Origin: Ypsolopha sequella
Lineage: Eukaryota > Arthropoda > Insecta > Lepidoptera > Ypsolophidae
Assembly: GCA_934047225.1 (NCBI GenBank)
Contig: OW203986.1
Span: 27,159,221-27,223,220, forward strand
Length of the DNA stretch: 64,000 nt
Reading direction: 5' to 3'
Below the pieces are notes generated by a model. That model did not search any database. It was not told the DNA's origin and saw only the letters and a program-made list of their open reading frames with translations. Numbering within the stretch: the first letter of the stretch is position 1; each line of letters starts with the position of its first letter. A program made the position numbers and the translations under genes. Shown piece by piece: positions 33,996-45,593 of this stretch.

Positions 33996-34899
33996 ATTAA
34001 CTTCCGCTAGTTTTTCATCTACAGCAGCACAAAGTACCTCTACATCCTTACCAGACCGCTCATCCTCATTTTCATTCTGTTAACCCTTTCATTCCGCTTA
34101 TAAATTCAATCGCCCGAGGCGAGGCCCAATTACCTTCCAGCCTACACTTGAGCGCGCTTGAAAAATGGAAAAAGTATCATCCGCTGCAGGCCTGTAGTGT
34201 TATTCAGCATTCCGCCATGAAGATTCTGTAGACCGCTTCTGATGCAAGTTCATTGGTATAAATTGTATGAGCTGAGTGGAGCTGTTGGCCACCATACGTT
34301 GCCTTTGACGCGTATTTGCATTTGGACTGATTGATTTTGATTTTCAGAATTCTTTATTAAGGTAATACATTTTTTTTTGTTAACTTAATAATAACAAAAT
34401 TAGTTAACAGTATACAAAAATAGCACTTGAATGTTTTTACCAGATTAAAACTTGACAACTAGTTAGCTTGAGCTATTTAAAACATGATCATAGTAAAAGA
34501 TACAGTACTGGATTAGATATTGTTATGTTCGTCTTGGTAGCAACCGAACATTTGTTGCATGGGAAAACTTAAAGTGCCTTTGACGCGTATTTGCATTTGG
34601 ACTACAAAGCCCTTTAGACCAGTCGTTTTCAATCTTTTCTACCTGCGGACCGGTAAAAAAATGAAAAACATGGAGTTTGATTTCGGAAAGACGAAGCGTT
34701 GCATTGACATCCATTCTATTTATTTAGTTTAGTTTATTTTTATAAGGTATAGGTTTTATAAGGGTTTTAGGTTAGTGTTTTGTTTTAGATAAGTTTTATT
34801 TTGTACGTAGGTTTTTAAGTATTTTAATTTTATTTAAGTATTATTTTGTTTCAATAAAATTTTAACACGTCAATCGAGCCAGAATAATGAATTCTTACA
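33996..34899. other. Nothing recognised
   Basis: No gene. A short direct repeat, TGCCTTTGACGCGTATTTGC (34301 and 34575), stands out but is unexplained. Confidence 0.35.
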
Positions 34900-35105
34900 A
34901 GCCACCGCGCACAAAAATTTTGATTATAAAGTTTTGTTTCGATTAATTGGAAAAGCAGGGGTTTTCACAATCCGGCTGCTAAACGGGTCTCGAAATCATC
35001 GGTAAAAAGAGAATGTGCAAGTGTTGATTGTTTTAGTGACAATTCCCCTCGGAAACACCTTTGACACTCGGTTGGGGATATGTGTCGTGACGATGTTTTT
35101 TCACG
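34900..35105 (+). repeat. Degenerate SINE-like fragment
   Basis: 'ACAATCCGGCTGCTAAACGG' also appears at 63226 (ACAATACGGCTGC). The 3' part, 'GACACTCGGTTGGGGATATG' TGTCGTGAC, resembles the SINE 3' end at 29690. Confidence 0.35.
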
Positions 35106-35172
35106 ACGACGCTGGAGACCTCTTTAAGTAATAAATTTAATTTGAATATATACTGAATATTGGGTGCTTATC

Positions 35173-35487
35173 TATGAAATTGCTGAAATTTTGTTACAGA
35201 TTCATGAATTCATAATTCCTGTAATTCAATAGCTATGTCCATTATTTGTTTTTTGTTTCAAGGTTCATTTTCTTGGTATTAAATTTTGTTTTTATTGTCA
35301 GTTTGATAACTAATATTAAAGCTTCAAAACCAGTATGTCCTAAATGCGATCCATTTCCATGATAAGATTCGTGGTACATTTTTACAGCCGCCACTTTTCA
35401 AAAATTAAATTAACTTTGCTGTTAACTTAATGCTGTCTCATTCATATACAAAAAAATGTATAATTTGGATTTGACATTCCCAAAACG
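35173..35487 (+). repeat. Dispersed repeat, copy 2
   Basis: Matches 15484-15810 in block order (see that entry). Followed directly by an RTE tail. Confidence 0.6.
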
Positions 35488-35615
35488 TATGCTGACCAAA
35501 TTGGCGACATACTTAATTGATGTGAAAGAGGTGTGTCTGGATCGTAGCAGATGGAAATCTGCAGTCTCTGCCTACCCCTCTGGGACACAGGCGTGAATAT
35601 GTATGCATATATGTC
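35488..35615 (+). pseudogene. RTE-type LINE tail
   Basis: The frame reads KEVCLDRSRWKSAVSAYPSG, then TQA and a stop (about 35527-35598), the same C-terminus as 7795. Better conserved than the minus copies. Confidence 0.65.
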
Positions 35616-36166
35616 AATATGTTTGCCAAGCCACGAAATATGTTTGGCGTTAAAAGTTTTTATGTTTGAGACACTGGCCAGTTATAATTTATTTTGAAAA
35701 TACATTTATTAAAAAGTAAAAATACGAACGAGTCTGCTACATGTTGAACAAGAAGTTAAGTGTTTGTAGCTATCTCCTTATTTAGTAAATCCCGGCAGAC
35801 TTAGGAAAAGTAATTTAAATTGAAACCACAGCTGGTGTCCAGTCAGTGCCATAGTAAACTATAAAACTTAATCCTATTACCTGCCACTAAGGCTTTAAGC
35901 TTTTAAGCGAGACTCTAACTAAATATTACTGCGGCGAAAATGCATTAGGCCAGAATTTACTAATCTGCAGTGGTTTTAGTTTTAAATACAAAGCTTTAGA
36001 AAGAGTGAGAGCTTTTTTTTGTAAACTCTGAAAGCTTCCGTAAGTAGACTTAAAACTTAAAAGAAAAAACTTGTAAAAATCTTGAACAAACTTTTGAAAC
36101 GCTTACAAAGTGGTTTACAAATGTTTCGTTGGTGGCTGATGTTGATGATGTTAAGGTCGAACGCTT
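35616..36166. other. Nothing recognised
   Basis: No supported feature. Confidence 0.35.
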
Positions 36167-36301
36167 GCAGGGGGGCAATTCCCAGTCTGTCAAATTAGCC
36201 TTCTCGACCGTAAAAACCTGTTTTATCTGTCGAACTCTATACATTTTTAGCTCGAGTTTTAGAAGTCTCGCTTTGACTGTTTCTCCGGAATAGCCCCCCT
36301 G
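36167..36301. mobile_element. MITE with CAGGGGGGC ends, copy 1
   Basis: Ends CAGGGGGGCAATTCC and GGAATAGCCCCCCTG are inverted repeats. Inside are 'CTCGACCGTAAAAACCTGTT' and 'CATACATTTTTAGCTCGAGT', repeated at 48313-48434. Confidence 0.6.
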
Positions 36302-36542
36302 GGCACAGGCGGATAGTTAGCTCTTTATTTGGAGCTATTCGTTGGTGGCTAGAGTATTTCTTAAACATTAATTTTTTTTTTATTAATTTTTGTCTAACTC
36401 AAATGTTTTTAATCTTCTGTTTCGCCATTCATTTTACTTTTCGGTAATTTTTTGGCGATATTCAACAAAAAATTTTTGCTTGTGTACCCAATATTAAAAT
36501 TATATTATTTAACTTCACATACTACATATTCTTCTACATATA
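36302..36542. other. Nothing recognised
   Basis: Includes a second GTTGGTGGCT piece also seen at 36129. Otherwise plain. Confidence 0.3.
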
Positions 36543-37579
36543 CAGGGTGGAAAAAATTTAAGGGCCCTGGAGGGGAACTACCTTAAATCCTTTAGTTAGC
36601 TCATTTTACTGAAAGGAAACATTCCTTTATTTGTTAAAAGAAACAAAACTGCATTCAAAGATATTCTGAAACTCGCTTGTCTCATCCGGGAATCGAACCA
36701 ACTAAAAATAAAAAATAAAACCCTCGCTATTCTATCATACAAATCGGTAGGATTATTGTTCAGAATAAAATTTGTCTAATAAAAATTTGGTCTTACACTC
36801 ATCTGTTGTACGAGATACTCATGAAATTAAATATTTATTACAAGTTCTTTGTTAACAATACCTAGTACTGTTCACTTGTAACAAGTAAATGACACGTTAT
36901 AATTTTCTTATCTCTCTTACATCCAAAGACATCGTATGAAGTACAAGCTTGCTAATGTTATTTATCTTAAGTACCTTGTTGAATACTTCAATAAGAAAAT
37001 CGTTAAATGGTAATAATAAATGTATGCAGAGCACAATTACTTCTTGCACTAGGCGTACTGACGAAAAGTTTAAAAAAGGAACGTATTTTTTTTGCAACGC
37101 GGAGCAACAAATTTGAACTTCGAACCATAACTTTCAACATTTTTAAAATCGTAAAAAGTATTCGTTCGAAATTCAAATTTTGTTGTGTTTTGCTTTCACT
37201 CCGTGCTGTCATTGTGTAATAATGGCGTATAATTATTACTTTACAAGTGAACAGTACTAGGTTTTGTTAATAAAGAACTTGTGATAAATATTCAATTTCA
37301 TCGGTATCTCGTACAACAGATGAGTGTAAGACTTTAGTTTAGTAGACAAATTTTATCCTGAACAATAATCCTACCGATTCGTATAGTAAAATAGCGAGGG
37401 TTTATTTTTTAAATTTTTAGTTGGTTCAGTTCCCGGGTGAGACAAGCAAATTTTAGAAGATCTTTGAATGCAGTTTTATTTCTTTTAAAAAATAAAGGAA
37501 TGTTTCCTTTCAGTAAAATGAGCTAACTAAAGGATTTAAGGTAGTTCCCCTCCAGGGCCCTTTCATTTTTTCCACCCTG
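36543..37579. mobile_element. 1,037-bp DNA element with about 339-bp terminal inverted repeats
   Basis: The left arm (36543-36881) and right arm (37241-37579) are reverse complements with roughly 90% identity. Ends are CAGGGTGGAAAAA and TTTTTTCCACCCTG, each flanked by TA, fitting a 2-bp TA target as in Tc1/mariner-type elements. The 360-bp core has only short overlapping frames and no transposase, so it is non-autonomous. Confidence 0.85.
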
Positions 37580-37581
37580 TA

Positions 37582-37841
37582 TACAACGTGAAACAGAAAG
37601 GTGTAACCATATTCGAAGACCTAATTCAGTCAATGGTATAGAACAACTTTTACTATAGAACAAGCCCAGTATCTCGAAAAAAAAATTTACTGTTAAAAAT
37701 GCAAAGCCGCTCGGCTGAAATGTATGAAAGGGCAGATTTCTTTTTTGAGATTTCAGGGTTTGTTCCATAGTAAAAGTTGTTCTATACCATTGACTGAACA
37801 AGCTCTTCGAATATAGTTACACCTTTCTGTTACACGTTGTA
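37582..37841. mobile_element. 260-bp MITE adjoining the previous element
   Basis: Arms of about 80 bp: TACAACGTGAAACAGAAAGG ... and CCTTTCTGTTACACGTTGTA. It starts directly at the TA left by the neighbour, so the two unrelated elements share a junction TATA at 37580-37583. Non-coding. Confidence 0.8.
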
Positions 37842-38399
37842 TTTAACTTCACCGAAATATTTATATGTATTTACGTAAAGAAATTATGTTTATCTTACTA
37901 TATACTTATGTAATAAGTAGTTTATTTAATATATAAACTATATAATTTTTAAGTATTATCTATTAGTTTAAAGTTTAAACAATGAGCCATGCTTGTCTGC
38001 AGTTAAAATTTGTTTAGTTTTTGTGCACCTTTATCCAAATGAGATGTATAAATGACTTCAAAACGAAAGCACTGTTAAAAAAAGACAATAATTTTTGTTT
38101 GGAGTCGAAAGGTAAAGTTATTTGTTGTAAACCTTTTTTGATCATTAAAGATTTTTTATTGTATTTGTATCCGTTAAAAAGAATTCAAGTTAGCACGAGC
38201 AAACTGAAATACTCGTAAATACTTTTATTTAATCTCACGTAGAAATTTTTCACACTCCATCGCAAGAATTTTATTTTCTCGACCACTTGGCGCACTGGAC
38301 TTGGCTTTAATTAAAAATACCTCCATACTTAAAATCCTCTTGCAATTTATTTAGAGCATGACAAAAAAGAGTTTGGAAAAATGAGGACGCTATACCACA
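37842..38399. other. Nothing recognised
   Basis: AT-rich, no supported feature. Confidence 0.35.
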
Positions 38400-38960
38400 A
38401 ATATGGCCAACCTATATATTGCACCCAAAATATTTAGTTAAGGCTGGTACTGAGCCTAAAACATGAACACCACGCCAGACTTTCAACCATTCGTTTGAGG
38501 AAACTCGTACTCTCCTTATATCGAAAAAAAATATATATAATTTGTTGAGGAAATTTATTAATAATTTATTAAGGAAGGAAACGTATTAATAGAAAATGTA
38601 TTGAGACATATACATGAAAAAAATATATATTTCACCCCTACTTTATTTGGTTTTCAAGTGTTCCTTACAAGAACGCGGTGACAGGATGGACTTGACTCTT
38701 TTTCATAAAGTAAAGGTTATAGAAATAAGAAGAATCGAACCCTATTTATTTTTTCATATAAAATATTTCATTATTACCTAAAAACACTCCAATCTGCTGT
38801 GTAATTATAAGTATTACCTGTTCAAGACAAATAGGCCGTTGAGCCAACCAATAATCGCCTCTATCAAAAGCAAATAAAGTCTTTGTCATTGGCCCTAACG
38901 TGTTGAACGGTTTTAAAAAAAAACTAGCATATGCCATACCCTTAACTTCCACCTGTCACC
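38400..38960 (+). repeat. Old dispersed repeat, copy 2
   Basis: Diverged partner of 13380-13990. Shares 'AATCGCCTCTATCAAAAGCA' AATAAAGTCTTTG and ACCTAAAAACACTCCAAT. Confidence 0.5.
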
Positions 38961-38984
38961 GCGTCAAACTCCTTTTTGCCAAGC

Positions 38985-39168
38985 GGTACAATGTTTTCGA
39001 AACTAGATTGTTTCCTTTTTATTGTCTTGCGACAACATAAGATTAGTCTGAACGCCCTTGCCCAACTTTTTGGTACATGCTCAACCATCGTCAACGGTTG
39101 GATTCGAACTCGGGTCTCAAGATTGACTTAGCCGCCTTGTTACCGACTGACCTGCCGCTGCTTTTTAG
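38985..39168 (-). repeat. SINE, minus orientation
   Basis: The minus-strand head, 'AGCAGCGGCAGGTCAGTCGG' TAACAAGGCGGC, then 'GACCCGAGTTCGAATCCAAC' (B box), is clearly tRNA-like. The body continues with GGGCAAGGGCGTTCAGAC. Confidence 0.6.
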
Positions 39169-39217
39169 CAAAAACATATAAGTCATAAGTCTGATACAAA
39201 AGGACTTATTAGTTATT

Positions 39218-39432
39218 TTTAGGGTTCCGTATCCTCCGAATCTGCCAAACGGGACCCTTACTGAGCCTCCGCTGTCTGTCTACTACTATTTTAGCGCCTG
39301 GTTGTTTTTCGCCTTGATGTTGCTATAGCATCTATATCTTTTTTATTTACCATAATGTATAATGTATTCCGTACTCATATTGTACCCGTTTGTGCGCGAG
39401 TCCGACTCACACTGCCAGGTTTTTTTTTTAAA
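39218..39432 (+). repeat. AGGGTTCCG-type repeat, copy 3
   Basis: TTAGGGTTCCGTATCC at the left and GAGTCCGACTCACACTG CCAGGTTTTTTT at the right. The interior is short and diverged. Confidence 0.6.
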
Positions 39433-40207
39433 TAAATATCACCTGCCTTGCCACGGAATTGCATTGCAAATTTCCTTTCCATTAAAAGGTCTTTAAAAGC
39501 GGCAACTAATTCCGACTAGTTGAACGTTCGGAAGCTTTTATTCCGCCTCGATTAATGCCTCGGTAAATGAAGTGAGCAGTGCTGCCACCTAGCTCGAGGT
39601 GTTTCTAATTAGACCTCGTACTTTCACTCTTTAATATAATGAAATTTACAACTTATTGAGAGGATGGACAAAATTATTTTAACAAATAATAAAATAAAAG
39701 CTCCGAAAACGAAATTAAAAATGAGGATGTTCAACTTATGAATGTCACTGCTTTAAATACTAATCTACCGAAAACTTCTGTGCTTAATAAATATACGAAA
39801 ACTATCGAAAACTTTCGAAAGAAATACTGAAAATTCCGAAAACTACTGTCAGCTATTTTTATCGTAGATCTCCGAATCATTTTTTTGTATGTCACGAATT
39901 CTGTTAAAACTAGAGACCTCGCCTCGCTCCGCTCCGCTTCGCTCGGCTCCTTATTTTATCTTACATGTAAACCCAACACGCTTCGCTCGTCGTCGGACCT
40001 ATTTTTGACTTTTAGTACATAAGTTCTTTTGGAAGTTCAGTAATTTATTCGGAGGTTCATTATTTAAATGATCGTGAGAAATTTTAGTTTGCTATGTTTA
40101 ATTTATTTTGTCGGTAGATGTTACACAGTTAAATTATTTTTTTTTTCAATAACTAATTTTGCCGCTGCTCACATCGCGTGTCTAATTAGTGCGGTCTTTG
40201 TTAGCGG
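39433..40207. other. Nothing recognised
   Basis: No supported gene. Confidence 0.35.
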
Positions 40208-40295
40208 TCGAGTCACCGATACATTACGTTGTAAGGGGCCGGGTCACCGATACATTACGTTGTAAGGGGCCGTGTCACCGATACATGTCACAGAA
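40208..40295 (+). repeat. 31-bp tandem repeat, about 2.7 copies
   Basis: Unit GTCACCGATACATTACGTTG followed by TAAGGGGCCGG. The last copy is truncated after CGATACAT. Confidence 0.85.
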
Positions 40296-40514
40296 TGCTT
40301 GCACTTTCGTGAGTATACAATCGTGGAATCACCTTACTATGTTTTTTTATGTTCTAGTGCACCCACTAAGACCGAATTTATACATATAAACTCTTTGTAA
40401 TCGAGTCACGTGATCATTAAACTGAAACACGGGCTCGGTGTGGTGCTGGTATTTTGTAAATTCTTTCCACTTAATTTATACTTGCAATTTTCGGCACTTG
40501 GTAGAACTTGGAAA

Positions 40515-40554
40515 GCATCTCGAAAATGAATTAATATTCGAAACCGGTCGGGTG
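40515..40554 (+). ncRNA. Degraded hammerhead-like motif, ACCGGT family
   Basis: Stem II GAAT-TAAT-ATTC, then GAAACCGGTC (40540-40549) and GGGTG. The CTGANGA box is decayed. The following sequence again has the family style (TGTAATGTTGAG...). Confidence 0.3.
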
Positions 40555-40664
40555 TAATGTTGAGAATGTAAAAATAATAGTGAAACTGTTTACTATGTTA
40601 CGTTTTCTTCAACACCTATATAATCGCCGAAAATCGCGCAGTTCCCTACGGTCGACTCAAATAA

Positions 40665-40776
40665 TAATAATAATAATAATATAATAAAAACTTTTACAAT
40701 TTACAAACAATTTACATATATAACACACAGTACACCCCAAACTACAAAGTTGTTTGTCGGGGCAAATACGAATACC
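40665..40776 (+). repeat. (AAT)n microsatellite and AT-rich DNA
   Basis: ATAATAATAATAATAATAAT run of about 27 bases, then plain AT-rich DNA. Confidence 0.7.
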
Positions 40777-40980
40777 ACGCGGGCGAAGTTTATTTAACAA
40801 GTGATTATTATTTATTGTGTAAGAATTTTACTGTAAAAATTACGTGGTTATGTTCTTGTTTTTTTTCCACAGTGTTCGTGTAGGCTATATTCTCTACATT
40901 AGGTACTGTAAAATTATTGGTTCCAAAAATATTGACCGATTGATAGGACTATAAGTACGAAGCCGCGGGCAAAAACTAGT
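40777..40980 (+). repeat. Helitron-like 3' end
   Basis: Ends 'GAAGCCGCGGGCAAAAACTA' GT, as in the ends at 30828 and 56554. A second CACGCGGGCGAAG lies at 40778. The interior is not matched to the other copies. Confidence 0.35.
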
Positions 40981-41946
40981 ATACTATAAATAGTAGTTAA
41001 AAGAACGCTTATCGTGGGCGTAATATTAAATCTCATCGCTTTTAGTACATTGTAAGTTCTTGAAAACAAAAACATAGAGTTTGGCGAAATAGCCTGATAA
41101 TAAATCAGCCTAAAGACAAATCACCAGGCGGATTAGTTAATGCTATGAAAGAAACCTCTTATCTAGCAAAGTGAATTTATTTGTACGCAAATAATTTATT
41201 CGTTTGCTTTTAGTTTTAAACGAAACTTCGTTTTTTTGGTATAATATCTAAATTATACGTTTTTTGTCCCCAGCTCTGTCAGCGCTGATTCAAATCTGTG
41301 CCCATTTCTCCGACTTGATTAATAAAGTGATAACGACTTGAATTTACTAGATAAACACAGCTTCCAACGCAATAATACGAACCTTTGAACCTCCATCAAG
41401 AAACCCTCTAGTCAATATTGAAAACCGCGTTCAAAACCGTTTAAGGGGTAACAGCAGGGACTAGGGGGGTAACAGAGGATATCGGTGTAAAATGCACAGG
41501 TTCTCAAGTTATGGGCGATACAGACAGACAGACAATTTGGCAATTGTGGAGGGAGAGATTACATATACCTGTATAAGGAACTGTTGATCGCGAAAACAAA
41601 CCATAGGACATTTTTCCGAAAATGAGTTATGCTTGCAAAATAATTCTTAATACAAAGTCAAACAATATGAAATTAAAAAGAAATAATGTATAATTGTTGT
41701 TTTGTGTGGAAAAACTTGAGTTGAGTCCTTGACTTTTAAATAGGTATTACTACAAGAAAATTTAAAAAAAATGTATTTACATGGTTTTCAGGTTTTATTT
41801 TCATAATGACAGGATGTCAATGAGAATAAAAATAAACTATAGATAATTTTTTGTTAGTTAATCCGTCATATATCTTTTATTTACTTGTTTTCATTTAAAA
41901 ATAGCAGGCTATTGACAACCGGTGTTTATTAAATTAAGAAAAATAT
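40981..41946. other. Nothing recognised
   Basis: No supported gene or repeat. Confidence 0.35.
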
Positions 41947-42329
41947 TTTTTCAATGCAAGTGCTCGTAAAGGCCCACTTTTTATGCATCAAAACCGAACA
42001 GAAAGTCGATTATTTTGCCCTAGGGCTTTATTTTTGTTTATTTATTCACAATGTTTGGCTAACCTGCAGCCTTTCCTGTGTACCATAAATGTTATACTTT
42101 TTTTTTCCACTGTTTAACGGCTCTGGATACAGTCCTTTTGAGCCAATCATAACTTAAAATTCACAAGATTATATTTGTTTTATTTCCTCACAGTATGCAT
42201 TGATAAACGTAGTATGATACATGGGCGTAAGAGCAATAATTACTCGGTTACGTTTAAAACACTCGCTATGCTCGTGTTTTAAATCGTCCTCGTAATTTAT
42301 TCTTTTTCGCCCTTGTAGCATAAACTACT
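41947..42329 (-). repeat. GTAGTTTATGCTACAAGGGC repeat, copy 3, minus
   Basis: Full-length minus-strand copy of the family at 12317 and 30263. The foldback end (GTAGTATGATACATGGGCG answered by CGCCCTTGTAGCATAAACTAC) is well kept. Confidence 0.7.
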
Positions 42330-43164
42330 ATGCGTCCTATGGTAGGCCTATTATCACATTTGCGGGCTAAAAATAAGCTTCTAAAAGCACCTTTTAAAAA
42401 TGTTTGAAAAACATTGGTATTTATAAATTTTATTTTGTTTACAAGAAAACAAAACAATACTCGTACTTGCATCTTTCAACAACGCTTTTTAAAACAAAAT
42501 TAAACCCCCCAGTTATTTTCATTAAACGATTACATTATAAACACAAGAAAATTATAAATTCAAAATTAGTTTTTGGTCTTAAATTGCTACGTGTTATACA
42601 AATTATTTTAAGAAGTTAAATTAAAATCATCCCGTATCGTACAAAACCCGTGTACTTAAGATTCCATTAATGGAATCATATCTAATGAAGTTGCAATGTC
42701 CATTTCTTCGCGCTCTACATTCTCGCCGAGACTCTTGCCATGAAGGGGATAAAGCTATATGATTAAAGGAGATAGACTCAATTGCGTTTCGTTTTACTCA
42801 TTTAGCTTTGTTCCCTTCCGTCGAGAATGTAGAGCGAGTGTTATACCTACTTATATCTATGTACATTTCATCAACCAAAAGCCGCCGCAAAACGAATACA
42901 AGTGCTTCAAAATAAAAATAAAAAAATGTAGCTGCGAAAAACAAGAAACTGATTAAAAAAGAAACTATTTAAAAGTGGAAACAGCGCCGCCGGAGACCGG
43001 AAAGTGGCTGACAGAGATCGTTGCCAACTGAACGAGATTGTCGCTAGATGTAGCGACTTTCTGACTCGCACTCAACTTTTACAAAATGTCTGCAATTTAT
43101 TTATGAACACATGTTTTACTACGGCGTAGCATGCGCTAGGATCCCGCTACGTCATAGTATGAAT
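42330..43164. other. Nothing recognised
   Basis: No supported gene. The two blocks CATTCTCGCCGAGAC and CGTCGAGAATGTAGAGCGAG form a loose inverted pair. Confidence 0.35.
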
Positions 43165-43566
43165 ATGCGAAAAAACTACGGGTGTTTCTTTTCTGTGAAT
43201 TTCATGAAATACACGAAAAATTATAATCAGTTTCTGGTATATGCATTTTGACTATATAATCTAGCAAAAACATGTTTGGATAAATTTTCCTCGATAGAAA
43301 TAATTGTTGAAATCAGGTCTTCAAACACACTTTTTCTCCACGTTTGACGAATAGGAACCATATACAGAACTCAAACATATTTTATTAGGTGTGCTTCAAC
43401 AATATCTAGAGATTTGATATTTGAAATTTTGCTAGCTATTTTAGTTTTTTTATAAAAATTATAAAACTAACCTTTTTCGCTTTCGCCCTGAATCCGCCCC
43501 TCTCGCACTGAGCGTGTTTTCGCTTGGAGTGACAGTGGCAAAAATAAAATTCGTATAGCCTCTTAA
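43165..43566. mobile_element. TTAA-flanked MITE, copy 2
   Basis: Collinear with 49022-49445 from 'TATGCGAAAAAACTACGGGT' to 'CGTATAGCCTCTTAA'. The left TTAA is lost; the right TTAA is present at 43563-43566. Confidence 0.6.
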
Positions 43567-44413
43567 ATACGCATCAAGGGCAATGTAGATGTCGCCAAAG
43601 TTGCAGGCAAATAATTTTTTAGGCAATACGACGCAAATTGCACAACAGCGAGCGTTTAGAAACTGACGAGTTATACAATTTGCCTGGCACATGTTATTAT
43701 ATACGTGTTAAAATTGCAAGCCGTGTTCAAAAGCAAGTATTTAATAAGTAATTAGTAAGTATTTAATAAGTAAGGTTTTGTTCCTTTTGTATTTAATATT
43801 TAATCAGTAAGGTTTTGTTCCTTTCCGTTTTCGTTTTATTGTGTTTCTTCCGTTTATTATGTATTTAATAATTAGATTAATTAGTAAACCAATTGGACTG
43901 GACTGATTTGATTTAAGCTACTATTTTGGTTGTTGGTGTGCACGGGCAGATCCTTTTCTAACTACTAAAATAAATATTGATTTTCCGACGTCAGAAAAAT
44001 GTTTACGTCATATTCTTACTACTAAAAATAAAATTAATTATTTCACAATATGCCAACTAATATGGGGACCTGGAAAAAGCAATTTTTTAATATCAATTTT
44101 TTAAGTTACCAACTTGTCTGTCTGTTCGGTCCTTGCAATCGGTTTTAAACTAACATTCCGATGAGTTGTCACTATAAACATACCTCAGAACTGGATGACA
44201 ATACAATATTAACACGCTCACTTGTCTGTCGGTTTGTTTTTTTTTTTTGTTCGGTGCATTATACTTTCTGTCCGGTTTACAAAAGTGTTTTAAAAAAATA
44301 TATTAATCGCGTCTCTATTTTAAAATAAACGAAAAATACATTTTCAATAGTATTTGACCGACGAAAATGGTATGCGTTTTGGTACAACGATCGTACATTG
44401 AACAGCCTAACAG
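43567..44413. other. Nothing recognised
   Basis: Contains a short direct duplication (TTAATAAGTAAGGTTTTGTT and AATCAGTAAGGTTTTGTTCC). No gene. Confidence 0.35.
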
Positions 44414-44583
44414 CCAATGGTATCGATTCGGCATAACACGACTTAACTTATTTGACAGAACTAACCTTATTTTAAGCGTCCTGTCTTTTTCTTTCTTTAT
44501 CGAAAAGACAAAGACAGAACGCTTAAATTAAGTTTAGTCCTGTCAAATAAGTTAAGATGTGCTTTACCGAATCGGTACCATTG
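44414..44583. mobile_element. Palindromic MITE, copy 2
   Basis: Arms AATGGTATCGATTCGGCATA ... and ...TACCGAATCGGTACCATT. AAGCGTCCTGTCTTTTTC and AAGACAAAGACAGAACGCTT lie at the centre. The 170 bp are almost wholly self-complementary. Same family as 18285-18457. Confidence 0.75.
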
Positions 44584-44877
44584 TCTAGCGATACTCGTAT
44601 TTTCTCTCGCTAGGTTGGCAACACGTCACCTCTCGCTCTATAGCTGCGAGTGCAGATGCCAGTTCTCACTGTGTCAGAGGCTGCTTCCGGAGCACTGAAA
44701 CTGGGATACTATTAACTACGGGCTTGTAGTGATCTAGAGGTTTAGTCAGTTCTATTTATATTACATGGATTTAGTCATGCAAATATCTAAACAAAAGACT
44801 TTGGAAAGACAGAACTACGTGATGAGATTTTCGCTGCAGGCTTTTTTGGGGTTTTAGTATCGCACTCGGAAATAGGG
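44584..44877. other. Nothing recognised
   Basis: No supported feature. Confidence 0.3.
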
Positions 44878-44945
44878 TTATTATAGGCATTTCTTCCAGG
44901 AGAACCGCCAAGTGTGGTGAAAGCATGATGGATGGATAAATGGGT
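44878..44945 (+). pseudogene. RTE-type LINE tail fragment
   Basis: 'TTCTTCCAGGAGAACCGCCA' AGTGTGGTGAAAGC then ATGATGGATGGATAAATGGG, a short remnant of the 7338/31966 family. Confidence 0.45.
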
Positions 44946-45593
44946 GTAAATGTTTTAAATAGAATTTGTAAGTTTAATTCACTACTTGCGTATCTCGAAG
45001 TGAACTCAATTTAAAAATAAAACTCGCAACACCTCTGAGTAACTGACTTAGTTCTGTGCAGCCAGCCAGTATACGAATACCACGGTTGTCTAGTCTCTCG
45101 CTGTTGTTACAAAAATAAACTTCATTCGCGAGGCTTTAATTGTATGTTGTGGAGTTATTTTAAAAATATATTTTAAATTTTTGGAGTCTTATTCCCATTC
45201 TCTGTAGGGTGTTTGATTTTATTGTACCCTTTTACACTGAACAAGGACTCTACTAGTCCCTGCATAAAAAGTCCCGACTGACATATCTTTATAGAATGTA
45301 AGTTATCGTAAATTAGCAACACGACACATTAACGATTTTTCAGTTCCAAATAAAATCTTAATCCAATGGTTGTAAAACTGTTTTATCAGTACAATAAATT
45401 TATTGTGTTTACTTTATTTTTTGCGTCTTTCAAGAAACTATCAAAATAAAATATTACTTTAACATACCTTATCATAGAGGATTTCCTCTAGGCCCAGATT
45501 TTTTCTTAGTTTTGGTAAAACAGGGACCCAGGAGGAGGAGTGTGACTTTTTTCATGTTTTCTGTGTCTCTATCATACTTAGAGGATACATATA
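44946..45593. other. Nothing recognised
   Basis: No supported gene. Confidence 0.35.

Noticed and set aside
36660..36690. tRNA-like 'CCGGGAATCGAACC' on the plus strand
   Set aside because: Lies in the arm of the long-TIR element and is mirrored in the other arm; no cloverleaf can be formed around it.
40195..40295. Possible regulatory site array (GTCACCGATACATTACG)
   Set aside because: Only a short tandem duplication of 31 bp without other support.
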